A stretch of DNA of 64,000 nt, taken from contig OX485806.1 in NCBI GenBank assembly GCA_950295325.1, positions 50,337,169-50,401,168 of the forward strand. The letters run 5' to 3'. The notes under the pieces were generated by a model that worked only from the letters and a program-made list of their open reading frames with translations, was not told the DNA's origin and ran no database searches. Source of the stretch: Polytrichum commune. Its lineage: Eukaryota > Streptophyta > Polytrichopsida > Polytrichales > Polytrichaceae. The translations under genes and the position numbers were made by a program. Positions 25,168 to 36,769 of this stretch are shown one piece after another (the first letter of the stretch is position 1; the number at the start of each line of letters is the position of its first letter).

Positions 25168-25419
25168 CACTATATTCGTTAATTGGAGACATTTTCATGA
25201 TTTGGAGACTAATCAAGAACTTCAAGTCTCATATCGTGTTTAGTGCATGTTTTGATTATGATATAGATACTTATTATATTTAGAAATATATATACTCCTC
25301 ATGCATGAATATGTAGAAAGTTCGTTACCAATGTTCCCCACGTTCACAATATTGCATCCCAAACTATGAGTAAAGTTGATTTTGAGACTTTCCAAAGTCT
25401 CCAATTAACGAATATAGTG
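25168..25419. mobile_element. CACTA-like small element (252 bp)
   Basis: The ends are an exact inverted repeat: CACTATATTCGTTAATTGG (plus AGAC) at 25168-25190 and its complement at 25397-25419. The CACTA...TAGTG termini fit the CACTA superfamily. The pairing extends one or two bases outward (AT on both sides), and no clean 3-bp duplication was found. Two GGAGAC/GTCTCC words in the interior add further partial symmetry. It lies about 1 kb past the BEL1-like gene. Confidence 0.65.
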
Positions 25420-26091
25420 ATTGCTTTATTGTTGTCAGCTGTCTTTCAAGTAGGCGGATACTATGAGTCCTCCGTCCCCGATATCCAGACAGATCATGGC
25501 TATCTAGTTCACCGGTACTAACAAGTTACTCTTATGCTTACATGAAAACGCATAAGATTTCCAACTAGTAGTGCTAGTTCGAACCAAAAAAGCAGCCGTG
25601 CTTCCAGTGATTTTTTTTCATATTGAAGTTGGAACCTCCTCTGCTCTGCCACAGGCATTTGCGGATCCCTCTTACCATCTCCGCATACACGTGAACACGA
25701 GCACACCGTTGATGCACCGTGCTTGTGAGCTCAGATGCTTGAAACCCGGCATCAATAGCATTCGTACACATCAGCGGCTATCCTTCTGTCCAGCGGAATC
25801 GTCATTCGAGGATTTTGTGCGGAACAATCGTACATAGGCTATATGATTTTATTGAATGCTGCTCAAATTGTTACATTCTTCAGACTGCAACATGCGTGCC
25901 TTTATAAGAATACATAAGTCTGACATGCACTTAAACTACATCGATCCTATTCAAGAATCTTCCTCAGGGATATACAACACCCTCGCTATGCTCCTGCGCC
26001 TCTCTAGTTTCACCGAAGTAGCATGAGGTCCATGTTCGACCCGTCACGTGTAGGCCCACTGGTCGCTGGTAGTGGCAGAATTCCCTCCACT

Positions 26092-26403
26092 TCATGACGG
26101 GGGGGTCATTCTGTCCTCCAGCCTATTTTTGATTCTTTGTTTTTCACGGCGCATTTTCTCTACCTGTATAGCATACTCTTCCCACTTCGCAACCTCGGTC
26201 TCATCATGGCTGAACTCCATGCCAAAATCCGCATACACGGTCCACAAAAATGCAAACTTCAGACCAGTTCTAAGAGATAATCCATAATGCACCAATGTGC
26301 AGATAATAACAATAGGAGCAAGTCTAGTTCCACGAACGCCGGCTAGGACTCCAGAGGAGGAAGATTCTTGGTTACACCGAACCTCACATTGCCAGTTCAA
26401 CAT
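26092..26403 (-). pseudogene. unidentified coding-like segment with a hydrophobic stretch
   Basis: The minus frame contains a hydrophobic run (LAPIVIICTLVHYGLSLRTG) followed by a charged, helix-like tail (KWEEYAIQVEKMRREKQRIK), which looks like real protein rather than noise. No family is recognised. It may be the 3' part of the broken minus-strand locus at 27107-29240. The start given is simply the first possible initiator codon in the frame. Confidence 0.3.
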
Positions 26404-27106
26404 ATGTGAATTTCACCTCAAGAAACACGTGGGTACAATTATGTTCCGGCCATTAATAGAATGATCTCCTTCTAACCACAGTAATTACGAAGCTAAAGTG
26501 ACGAATGTATTGCAGGGCCGCAATTTATAAATGTCACTCCTGTATGGTTTAGATGCTGCTAACTGATGACGTTAGTTGTCGGTGAGGTTTGATACTTTTC
26601 CACCGTAGACCCTCATGCTCCCCAGCCTGTTGGTCCACCTGGCATATGGATGAAAAGCTCGTCCATGCACCTCTGGACCCCGGTTTCCTAGGCGTCAACT
26701 TGTGCTACACTTCTGCATTGGTGACTAGAAATTCCCTAGCAGCGAAGTAAAAGGTGAGATTATTCTCACTTTTCACCGCATAACAGGTAAACTCAATCGG
26801 GAATAAGCAGCTCTTGGGGACGTCATCATGTTCACAGGATGTGAGGATGTCTAGACGGTGATAGTGCGATGTGCAACGATTCTACCTTTTTCCTTTGTTC
26901 ACCAGTATATATACACATGTGCCTCCTTCATTGGTTCTTTGAGAGATCAATAAACAATATCCGATCTTCTACATATTCATGGTATTCCAGGGCAATATTA
27001 AGAGCAATCGAAGCCGTCTATATCACGCCATGTATGTATGCAAAGTCGTCGACCCTGGATGCATAATGCATCTCTTTATGGATTTTTCCCTTTCCTGTAA
27101 GAGGCA

Positions 27107-27592
27107 TTATTCTTCTGTAAACTGAGGTTGCCATCCGGCAGACCACTCCCAAAGATACCAACCGGAATGAAGTTTGGAATTAGACTTAACGCCGATTCCT
27201 AGTGGACTGAAAGAGGTACCCATCAATTTGGGACACGATCTTCCTACTAACACTCGTCCCCTGAGTACCCATGCACAAATACTGCAAGTCCCAAGAAGAC
27301 TAGCACTTTGAAATGGAAACCCTGCAATTACAGTAGCTACTTCAACCATGATTGCACTACATGGCGCCATATGGCTACAGGTCTACACAGGTACATCGAT
27401 CTCGGCATGGGAACTAGTAATGTTTCCTCTTTCTGAAGTTGTTGCCATCGCCACAGACCCCGAGCTGGAACCTTCTCCATTGTTAGCCTTCGTATTTTTT
27501 ACAATTTTTTGACAATTGGTCTCCTCCACACTGCAGTCTCGATTGTATGTTTTCCACTGCAGCCACACACTGCATGCATTAATGTTTACCAT
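27107..27592 (-). pseudogene. coding-like segment with one in-frame stop
   Basis: Two open stretches (27592-27386 and 27370-27107) share one frame and are separated by a single stop codon at 27383-27385. The downstream part has a hydrophobic region (VEVATVIAGFPFQSASLLGT) and tryptophan-rich text (SGWYLWEWSAGWQPQ). No domain is recognised. Together with its neighbours it suggests a decayed gene or an unknown transposon gene on the minus strand. Confidence 0.3.
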
Positions 27593-27966
27593 ACCTTCAA
27601 CCCACTACCACAACCAAAATTCATTTACCGTTCTCATACTAGAAGCCATGCATTGCACACAACCATCACCAAGCAAGTCAGCCTGAAACTTTTAAAGGCA
27701 GCTTCAATTTAGAGTAGAAGTCGTGAATTCCTACGTTTATCGCTGCATACCTTCGTTATCCTTTCCTTGGATGTACTGATGTCCCCCAGTCACCTAGTTC
27801 TGTAAATGGCCTCCTTTTGCTGGAATAAACATGCTTGAGGCCAAAGTGTGAGATTGTGTTGGCTTTTGCACACAGTTCCACATGCACTGATCCCTAAACA
27901 ACACGTGTACTAAGATGAGGTACATATTTGACCAAACATGAAAATAAGTCATGCAAACACGATGCA

Positions 27967-29240
27967 CTAGAAACCACAATCGGAACCACACAGTTCTAGT
28001 GACTCACAAACTTCCTTATGAATGCTGGATACCCTCTCTCTCAAGCCGATAGTGTTGTGTGCGGAATGACGCAGCGTGCTTTTTCTTTGCAGATTTCGAA
28101 ATAGCGATAAATTCCTCAGCAGTTCCACAAAAACTGTCCCAGCATACAAAAGGTCAGCTTTCTTCCACTCCGTCCTCATCTCCTCCAAGCTCTTTGACGG
28201 GCACCTCGTAAAGCTCTTGCTATCTGCACGTTCTTAATAGTCACTTATAATGGCAGCATTCCCCTCCGAGCTACTCATATAATCATTGAAGCAATACACT
28301 AATATTTCTTACACAATCACATATCACAAAATTTTATTTCCACAACGACTGTTTCACAGTTTCCATAGCTACGTCTGCTCATCTGACTTCCGACCATGCA
28401 TGCGGGAAACTTGCCCTAAATTTCTTCCAGAACTCCATTCCCCTCCGAGCTACTCATATAATCATTGAAGCAATACACTAATATTTCTTAAACAACCACA
28501 TATCACAAAATTTTATTTCCACGACTGTTTCACAGTTTCCATAGCTACGTCTGCTCATCTGACTTCCGACCATGCATACGGGAACCTTACCCTAAATTTC
28601 TTCGAGAACTCCATTTTGAGATGTGGTGATTGTTGCTTCCAGGATAGCTGGCATGGAAACGACGTGATTCCAACATCCAACATCCAGCGAGTCATCTCCT
28701 TCCACACATCCCCCTCCACATCACCGTCACCATTCAACAGAATAGGGCCAACATCTGATGATCTGTGGCCAGGGCGTGCCGCTGCCTCCTGAATATCCCT
28801 ACCGTCTTCATCGTTGCATTGTCTTTCATGTACATTCTGCTCAACACTAATTCCAGCCAAGGTTGTCTACACTGGATGGAGGCCTACTATCATCGATCGC
28901 CTGCTTGAAGTGTTCCCCTTGCTACATTTCCTGCTGGTACAGTAACTCTGTCTGCAGCACATCTTACTTTCACTTCCATGCAATGGCTTCCTAACGCCAT
29001 TTTCTTTATTCATTATAGATGATATAGTGGGTGCCAATCTGATGCCAACTTGCTTTCTTGAGGTATTAACCTTTGCTGCAGACGGCACCACATTATTGTC
29101 AGCAACTTTCGTATCGGCCACTAGGCCTAGATTCAATGCCAACGATCTTATCTGCAGCGGTCTCTACGGGGCTGCCGCCTCATCTACGTTGTCCTTTGTA
29201 CTACCATCCGTCGCAATCACCATGCGTTTTGTGATGTCCT
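27967..29240 (-). pseudogene. unidentified minus-strand gene remnant with in-frame stops
   Basis: A frame opening after a TTCTCTAG acceptor-like junction at about 29240 runs to about 28555, interrupted by stops at 29164-29166 and 28867-28869. It contains basic text (SRKQVGIRLAPTISSIMNKE) and then an exon-like end (WKEMTRWMLDVGITSF ... SKKFR) just before a GTAAGG donor-like site. A second segment (28188-27967: SLEEMRTEWKKADLLYAG) follows. The spacing resembles exons of one gene, and the stops suggest decay. No family is recognised. Part of the putative exon end is duplicated (28257-28611). Confidence 0.35.
28257..28611 (+). repeat. recent tandem duplication, 179 + 176 bp
   Basis: Copy 1 (28257-28435) and copy 2 (28436-28611) both begin CATTCCCCTCCGAGCTACTC and end near AACTC. 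They differ by a few substitutions and a 3-bp indel (CCACAACGACTG versus CCACGACTG). The unit duplicates an exon end on the minus strand: copy 2 reads FPYAWSEVR where copy 1 reads FPHAWSEVR. Confidence 0.85.
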
Positions 29241-29870
29241 AGAGAACAATTTGTTGCGTCTGTGCACCAACCCCAAGCAAGGAGTCCAAAAGTTGAGCGG
29301 TCAGTGTTTTGGGATTCATCCAAGTTGTCGCTGTAAACAAACTGAGCTTCATCATACGATGAGCACCACTATATTAAGATAAAAAGAGAGAACAACTGAG
29401 TGGTTTATATTTAGTCTGCTACAGTGACCACCACGAGAATATTCCGGCACTAACTTAGGCACTAACTTAGCAGTAACGCTGGCAAAGTGTAGGTGTATTT
29501 ACTTCTAACTACTTTTGATCCATCTACCTTGTTGGTAAGTATTGCTTGGACTTATCAACACCCTCCCTAAGGGTTGCTTTACACTAAGGTGGAGAAGTTC
29601 TCCGGTCAAGAATTCTAGGGGAATTCTAAAATTTGATTGGCTGAGAGTGACACTCTTGTCCAGTGGTGGTTTACACTACAGCCAAGAGTCCTTTGGTGGA
29701 GAACTTTGTACATGGATGAAAAAATGACATGGTTGGCAATGTGGTGACACTTTTTCCAAGGGGAGTTTTCCGGAGGTCAAGTTTCTTGGGCAACCTCAAA
29801 GCCTTGGACAAGAAACTTGGCCTCCGGAGAACTCCAACTTCAATAAAATATTTCTTCCTTAGAGAAATCT

Positions 29871-30281
29871 CTCAGGGGTGCACTTCATTGTCAATTTGAA
29901 CACCACGTGCGATAAAGCAAATCTACATTCTACATATAGCATCACCAAAATGGGTCAAAAAATTTATCAAAATTTTTTCATGAGTAGAAATACACGGTAT
30001 CTATTACATAGCAAAAATTGGTAACCAAATTTGATGATTTTTTTTTAAAATAAAAATAAAACATACCGTTTCTAACTAGATTGACGCAAAATTGAATTGA
30101 AATAAAAAATGAAAAAATTAAGATGCCTAAAAATCTCAAAAATATACATAAAAGATATTATCAATGGTTATGCATATGTAGAAAAAATATCATAAATTTT
30201 AAAATTATATATGGCATATAACATAGGGTAGCAAATTTTTATCGCACGTGGTTATGAAACGTAAGGGGGTGTGATGGTCCG
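29871..30281. mobile_element. hAT-like MITE, 411 bp (copy 1 of family)
   Basis: It is flanked by the repeat AGAGAAATCT (29861-29870 and 30282-30291). Its subterminal inverted repeats meet at ACCACGTGCGATAAA (left) and TTTATCGCACGTGGT (right). The interior is closely similar to 48182-48592, sharing 'caccaaaatgggtcaaa', 'tttttcatgagtagaaata' and 'tatcaatggttatg'. Both copies measure 411 bp with the boundaries chosen here. No coding sequence is present. The outer termini have diverged (CTCAGGGGTGCACTTC versus CGGACCATCACACC). Confidence 0.75.
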
Positions 30282-30349
30282 AGAGAAATCTTTGCATTAT
30301 TTTTCTCCCTCTTTAGTATGACATTTTTGGGAAATACAAAAAAATCATA

Positions 30350-30960
30350 TTATTGAGTTGTCCAAAAGCTTCGCCAATAAGGTCTTGGTGTCGAGCGGGG
30401 TTTTGATGGGTTTGCAATCACCCATGCCGAATCGCTCCAAAATGGTTTCGATGTAGCTTTGTTAATACATGGTAATGATGTGGGCCCTCTTATCCCTCTC
30501 AAAATGAACTCCGAGGAAAAAATACACCTCGCCGAGGTCACTCATCTCAAATTCGTGCTCGAGGCTACATTTCAATTCATTGATCATGTCCACATCGCTC
30601 GCTAAAATGATGAGGTCATCTACATATATGATTATAATTATAATGTAGTCGCAAGTTTATAAAACATACAACGAGTGGTCCGCATGGCTCCTCGTAAAGC
30701 TTCTATTCACAAAGAATATGTGAATGCACTCGTACCATGCTCGTCCAGATTGCTTAATCCATAGAGCAATTTCTTTAACTTGCATACGAGATGCTCTCGG
30801 CCCTTTCGCACAAATCCTTCCGGTTGCTCCACATAAATTACCACGTCTAGTTCGCCTTTCAAGAATGTGGTCTAAATGTCCATTTGATGCATCTCCAACC
30901 CCATGGCAGTCAAGATCGCGAGGATGACTCTAATGATGTTGAAAATGGCCACGGGTGTAT
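30350..30960 (-). pseudogene. Ty1/copia reverse transcriptase fragment
   Basis: Minus-strand translation, with frame changes, gives copia RT landmarks in order: MHQMDI-TTFLKGELD, YVEQPEGFVRKGREHLVCKL, then YVDDLIILASDVD, then LGEVYFFLGVHFERD. YVDD is the catalytic motif of Ty1/copia RT. At least two in-frame stops and small frameshifts interrupt it. It ends abruptly at about 30960, where a long-LTR-like sequence begins. This is a dead fragment of pol with no LTR attached. Confidence 0.8.
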
Positions 30961-31676
30961 GGTGCTTTTGGGCACCCCCTCCGAGGGAGCCTAAAAGTAC
31001 CTCATAAGCCCTTCGGTGAGTGTGGCTTACTTTGGCATGTACCCAAGCCAAACCCGGATGTTATGATATTTTATGAATGCTTCGGTTTCTAGAGGGATTT
31101 GATAATCGCATCGTATCCTTTCGATAGGTTATACCTAGATGTTAAGTACCTCAGGTGATTATCTAAGCTAATTCCCAATCTATTATAGTCTACGCATAGA
31201 CGCAGGAGCCTTAAGATCAAGGCAATCTAACCCTAATGAACAAAATATCCTAACTTACACCTTCTGTATGTGACTTTTAGTTATTTTTTGCTCAAGTTGA
31301 CGGAATAACGAGTGGACTTGCCTAATTAATTGGGCCACATCTAATTTTTCAATTCTTATGAGTTACATTTTCTAAACGGGGGAACCAGAATTAAGTCTCA
31401 CCAGGGTTGTCTATCGCAACGTCATGACGGTGTCGTGCCGTCATGTCGTGTCGTGTCGTGATGGACCCCTCCGTCACGACACAATAGGGTCCACGTAGGA
31501 TCAACATAGGGGGAACGGACTAGGGTGGGTAAAATACTTACCTTCTTGCCAAGGTGGCGTCCTATGTGGCAGAAAACGCCGACGTGGTCGTGGATATGCC
31601 TAGCGCCAGGTAAATCATTTTGCCATTTTGTTTACCATTTTGTTAAAATCAAAGTAGTAAAAAACGACTAAGGAGG

Positions 31677-32092
31677 GTGTGGGGCGGACGGGGGACGAGG
31701 GTGGGGCGGACGGGGGTGGGGGGGGAACGGAGCGGACGGGGTCGGGAACGGGGGCGGACGGAGGGGGGGGAAATTTTTTTTTTTAAATGGGGCGGACGGG
31801 GAAGGGAAAGAAAAAAAAAAAAAAAAAAAAAAAAAACTGGGGCGGATGGGAGAGCGGACGGAGGGGCGGACGGGGGGGAACGGGAGTGGACAGAGGGGGG
31901 GGAAATTTTAAAAAAAAATTGGGGCGGACGGGGAAGGGAAAAAAAAAAAAAAAAAAACTGGGGCGGACGGGGGAGCGGACGGAGGGGCGGATGGGGGGGA
32001 ACGGGGCGCGGACGGGGGGGAACGGGGCGTACGGGGTTGGGAACGGAGCGGACGGGGTCGGGAACAGGGGCGGACGGGGGGGCGGACGGGCT
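31677..32092 (+). repeat. G-rich minisatellite with A-tract interruptions
   Basis: Variants of GGGGCGGACGGGG / GGGAACGGGG / GGAGCGGACGG are repeated throughout. Three A- or T-rich tracts break the run (near 31776, 31810-31835 and 31909-31958), two of them long oligo-A following GGGAAGGGAAA(G)A. Long open frames read through it (31677-32096 and 31787-32254) but encode only Gly/Arg/Lys low complexity and are not genes. The density of G3+ runs on the + strand makes G-quadruplex formation likely. Confidence 0.9.
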
Positions 32093-32237
32093 CTAGTAAA
32101 TTTTTCCCCACTTTACCTTTATTTTGCTGACATGTCATCACACGTGGACATTGTAAATCCTACGTGTCCGAATTGGGTTAATGTAATTTACACAAAAAAA
32201 TCGGTAAAATTCAAGTCCGTCAGGATAAAGACAGCAT

Positions 32238-32289
32238 CCGGCATAATGTCGTGACGGATACGTGTCGTGACGGCACGACATTATGCCGG
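32238..32289. other. 16-bp-stem hairpin at the hAT-like element's right end
   Basis: The left arm CCGGCATAATGTCGTG (32238-32253) pairs perfectly with CACGACATTATGCCGG (32274-32289) around a 20-nt loop. The loop itself carries more GTCGTGACGG words of the subterminal repeat. Subterminal repeats of this sort are typical transposase-binding sites in hAT elements (family knowledge; binding here is inferred). Confidence 0.85.
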
Positions 32290-33268
32290 GATTATCCTCC
32301 GTCACGACACAATAGACAACCCTGAGTCTCACCTTCTCAACCTTTCTTCTTAGTTTATAGTTGTTTGAACAAAACCTATATTACTAAATTTGTAAATTAT
32401 GGCATCACCATCTACCTATTTGGTGCACACACTAACCCAAATCCTTCAAAATCCTATGTGGATCCCTTAAAGGTTGATTGACACTTACACCCTCCTATCT
32501 TTGATGCCGGGGGGGGGGGGGAGGGGAGGTTGGGTATCAACCTTCTGAGTTAAATTCCTAGTTGGTTTATTGGCCATAGGGGTAGTACAAATTTTACTGG
32601 TTGCTAGTTAGTTTAACATAGTTTAATAAAAAAAAAATCAACTTAATGGAACCGGAAAATAGGACAATCTGTGTATTTAACTTGTTGCATAATCTTCAAG
32701 GGTTGGGACCACCACCTCCAACCCTTGGGGCCAACAACATGATGGTGGTTTTGTAGGTCATTACTCCTACCATATCACCTACAACATGTAGAGTGATCAT
32801 ACCGTAGATCAACCCGACTTCATCACACATGAACGAGCTATGAACGAAAATCCACTACTACAACACTTAATCAAAAGCCTCCACACACATGGAAATTGGA
32901 ACCCCCCCTCGACGGTTAGATGGGTGTTAATCCCTAGCTTTACATAGATAGTGGGGTTAGATGAAGATTTTATCTTTGTTACGTTCCTTCCATTCCTAAA
33001 TTGAAGAGTGTAGGGTTAAAGAATTCACCGGTTGACTCTCGTTTTGATTTGGCGATGGTTCGTGCGGAACCCTTACTCTGAATCACAACTGTCGATCCCC
33101 ACTTCAACTATCAACCGCCTACGACACCAACTCATTTCTTTCAACCTTGGATGAATAATTTTTTTTATTGGATGGATGGAAAGTCCATACACCCCTCGAA
33201 TATTGAACGTTGAATTAATTGTAAGAACAACTTGGTCGATAGGTAAGATATGTATTTTCTGCTTAGAT

Positions 33269-33293
33269 CTTCATTCATTCATTCATTCATTCA
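33269..33293 (+). repeat. (TTCA)n microsatellite
   Basis: About six perfect TTCA units in a row. They are surrounded by AT-rich DNA with no gene. Confidence 0.9.
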
Positions 33294-33816
33294 ACACTTA
33301 CTCATCTACTTATTTATTCATTTGTTGAGCAATAGAAAACTCATAAAAAGACATATAGAGAGAAATCCAACTTAAATATTAAAGGATTTTGGAAAGCCAG
33401 CCTTGGCGACTTCAAGGCAGTAGATACTCCTTCACTTGAATATCCACAACTTTTGATTACAAGCTTTAAATGGAACAAATTTTGGTTTTCCAAAAAGTTA
33501 AGCACAAGGCCTATAACTCATCAAAATATCAAAGCAACTGCACATAACTTCTTTAAGATATGAACTTACAAAATATCGCAACCCTTACTAGTTATTCTAC
33601 ACTTAACTTGACCACCTCCCAACTCTAGCAAGTGCCATGAGCGCTAACATGCACATCCCACGCATATGCATGGTTAGCTCATAATACCGCGGACCTTCAA
33701 CCTCATGACTTAGTCACCAAACCCTCCTACACATGAATTCGGGGCTCTCCCTTACTAGATAGCCAATGGCTAAGGTGGACTTCCATCCATGAAAGTCCGC
33801 TCTTGAGATGATCATT

Positions 33817-34512
33817 GTGTTGTTTAAACAACACTACAACTACCCAGAGCAAATTGCCAAGTATGCTCCAAGGGGGTTGGTCGGCTAAGCTGCCTCATCC
33901 ATATAAGCCTCTAGGACTTTGGACAGGGCTCCTACCCCACTGTCAAATATCCTTTTGTTTCTCTACAAGGGTTGGGGCCAAATAGACATTTTCCCTTCGA
34001 TGCCAGGGTTAAACCCCCCCCCCCCATAAGCTTCAGACCACCATAACTTCTACATATGATGTATGATGCTACTAAGCGACCACTCTATCATCATTTTTTT
34101 TTGCGTGCATACCAATGGACCCCTCACTTGCCTCATTCAGGCAAGAGTTAAGGAAGTTATGATTGTTCAAACCTACGCAGTCTTGGGTGCCACTCCCATG
34201 TCACTTTTGTCCTAGGGTGTTGTCATGGGACATCACCCCATTTAGATTACCATATCTCCTAGCTCACACCTCCGATTGAGGTGTTCTTTAACATTCTAAA
34301 AATTAGGCCGCCATAAGCTACTCATAAGTCATGGCCTTACCCTCATGACCCCTAGTATCCATGGGTGGGAGGTGTTCTTAACACTCGCGGCCCTCACCCA
34401 CACTAGGATCACTTGGGCCCCCTCACCAATGGCGTCATAAGTCCCGAGTGTCACTCTGGGGTCCTTCTTGAGCCCATGGTATTGCAAATACTCATCGTGG
34501 AGAGGTGGGCCA
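33817..34512 (+). repeat. RepA repeat copy 3
   Basis: It runs in the same orientation as copy 1 and is continuous across the site where copy 1 carries the solo LTR. It starts at GTTGTTTAAACAACACTACAAC and ends at GGAGAGGTGGGCCAC. It is more diverged than copies 1 and 2 and includes a run of about 11 C near 34014. A 62-codon frame on the minus strand is not a gene. Confidence 0.7.
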
Positions 34513-36206
34513 CACAAAGTCAGTGCTTAGAAAGTATAAGGCAGCTAAGATAGCTTCATTCAAACCTTCATAACTTCTACTCATTAACTTTTATTTCCAC
34601 AAAATTACCCTTTTTAAAAAAATTCAAAAAAGATCTACAACTCCTTCAAATATTGAAGCAATTGCATGTTTTTTCTTATAAATATGAACTTATAGAATCA
34701 ATGTTTCTAATTTAAGAGGCATCTGAGATTCTTACACAAATATTCATAACTTCTACTCACTAACTTTGATTTCAACAATCTAAGGCTTATTAGAAAGTTG
34801 ACTTTAAGAAAAATATTCACTCCAAATTTGATAACTAAATTACAAATTTTATGTCCTCCATATTCAAATGAAAATGGGGCAGCAGCTTAGGGGTGTGTTA
34901 AAAAACACAGAATTTCATTCACAATGATTCTTACTACACGATACATGGCTTACGCCCACAATAGAAGATGAAGAGAGATATTTTTCTTCTTCTTGGTTGA
35001 GGGGGAGAAAATTTGCTCTTCCTAACTAGAATTTTAGAGGATTTCACCGTGCAAAGTAAAGAGAGAATTATGAGAAGAAGAAGGGGTTTTTATCCTACTT
35101 CAATAAAGGGTTGGGCCCCCCTTTCCTCCCACTTACCAAGAGGTCTTTCTTCTTGAATGGTGAGAATAAAATCCTCAGTGGTGAATGGGGGGGGGGGGAT
35201 AAACGCCACCTCGCAATCCACTTGCCTAAGCTTTAATAAAAACCTTGTCATTTTGATTTGAATTTGAATTTTGGTTGGCAATGGTGGCCACATGGTTCCC
35301 TTGCTATAGTTGGCAAATGTTTGAAACACGTGGTTGTCTCCTTCATTTTTTCCCTTAGCCGCTTCTGGAAATATTTTTTTTGGGCCACCGTTGGTTTTTG
35401 TCAATGAAATGCTTGTTTGAATTGGTTGCTTCCAATTTAACCTACCTACTAACTAGCCTACTCCTTAATATTTTTCGATTCGAATAAAGGGCATTTCTCT
35501 TTTACCCCTTTGTTTCCTAATTCCTATATATTTAAAATTCTTATCCCAAGCATAAAACACACCTAACCAACCTCATAGGGTCTTTTTTTTAAAGCCATCT
35601 TAATCTAAATGGTTCTTTGGCTAATTTTCTTATTAGTAATTTAATGTTTTTACTTAAAATCCTCAATTATGACCCTTTTTGCCATTATAGGCAAATTTGA
35701 GGCTTACATATGTTGGCCATCAGAGGGTGCTTGTCTGAACACAATAGATCCAGAATTCTCTTGCTCATATGTCAATTTTGGGCAAACGGTCACCTGTACT
35801 AATACACATATACATATTTTTTCTTTTAATTTTTTTACATTTTCTTTGTTGGTTAACTTTCAGACAATTGAGAAAGGAGAGTAAAAAAGAGAACTATACT
35901 ACAACAACAAAAAATAAAAAACCACCACACTCTCCCAACGAACTAGATTTGGGTCTAACTAAGATACCCTTTGCGCTTTGCAGGAACAACTTGGAGCTTT
36001 AGACAACAAAACATTTCAAAACCACTTTTCTCCCTCTTTGGAGAGAGTTCGGACTACAAAAACAATTTCCAAACATTGAAGAAAAAATGTCTCCCAAGTG
36101 GTTTTTTTTTAATAATGACCTCGGAGGGCCAACCTCTGATCCTAATACCTATTGTAAGAATTAAAGCCCTCTACCTTTATTTTCGATCTAAAAATATTGA
36201 TTATCA
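34513..36206. other. AT-rich DNA without recognisable genes
   Basis: Two similar passages ('cataacttctactcattaacttt' near 34570, 'cataacttctactcactaactttg' near 34748) form a short diverged direct repeat. A poly-G run of 10 lies near 35190. The frames at 35090-35404 and 35669-36225 show no domain. Part of this may be a far-diverged continuation of the long LTR at 30966. Confidence 0.4.
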
Positions 36207-36640
36207 TTTAACCTTGTTGATGTGACCGAGGATGTCATTGCTTTCGTTCGTCTTGATGGTAAAGAAGTTGCGCCTTATAAACAAGATGTTGGACAAGTTT
36301 TTGGTTTTGTAGATGTTGCATAGCGACTTCTACGTTTCCGCGGGTTCTTTGCATCCTTTGATGTGCGCCAACTCCTTGTTTATCAAACTCGTGGCGATGA
36401 TGGCGATGGCCTTCTTGGATCGTCTCTCGTAAACCTTCTTGACTTTTTAATTGCGGTAGACGGTGGTGGTACCTCCGTACCCTTCACGATCTCTGAAAGA
36501 TCTTTGGTGGACAATACCATCTCCAACTTAAATTTATAGAGGTTGAAGTTGTCTTCACCAAACTTGTTAACTGTGATAAGTCCATCACCTTTACTAGAGG
36601 TTATTTTTATCCAAATGCAAGCACCCACTTATTCAATGTA
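36207..36640 (-). pseudogene. Ty1/copia gag N-terminal fragment
   Basis: Minus translation gives VNKFGEDNFNLYKFKLEMVL and STKDLSEIVKG, the start of copia gag. After a frameshift near 36440 it continues SKKAIAIIATSLINKELAHI, an in-frame stop, KTKNLSNILFIRRNFFTIKT and finally GHINKVK. These match the usual order of the UBN2-type copia gag domain. The fragment is cut off after HINKVK at about 36207. It lies on the wrong side of the copia pol fragment at 38170-40260 to be part of the same element in normal order. Confidence 0.75.
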
Positions 36641-36769
36641 ACACAAGGGCTTACAAACCCTCAAGTGAGTTAGAATTGGCCTAAACAAAGTAGAATGGAT
36701 TCAATGTATCACTCAAGGTTCTCCCACATTCAAATCAACACCTTAACCCTCTAAGTTGGTACCAAACCA

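Larger units (their letters stand above)
31402..32324. mobile_element. non-autonomous hAT-like element (923 bp) carrying a G-rich minisatellite
   Basis: Termini are CAGGGTTGTCTAT(C/T)G and the inverted equivalent, followed inward on both sides by repeats of GTCGTGACGG. The exact 8-bp duplication AGTCTCAC flanks it (31394-31401 and 32325-32332). It sits inside the third long-LTR copy. No transposase is encoded; the interior is mostly the minisatellite 31677-32092. The right end contains a strong hairpin (32238-32289). TSD length and CAGGG ends fit the hAT superfamily. Confidence 0.88.
30966..33110 (-). mobile_element. diverged third copy of the long LTR family
   Basis: It begins TGTATGGTGCTTTTGGGCAC and follows the order of 9775 onward: CCAAGCC(A/G)AACCCGGATG near 31045, an ACGGAATAACGAGTGGAC region near 31300, then TGCATAATCTTCA...GGGGCCAACAAC near 32690 and CCCCCTCGACGGTTAG near 32905. 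Its orientation is that of copy 2. It is interrupted by the hAT-like element 31402-32324. The right end could not be fixed; similarity fades near 33.1 kb, and the ~180-bp array is not visible. A G-run of 14 lies near 32508. Confidence 0.6.

Noticed and set aside
31677-32254. Two overlapping 139- and 155-codon frames
   Set aside because: They are read-through of the G-rich minisatellite inside the hAT-like element and encode only Gly/Arg/Lys low complexity.
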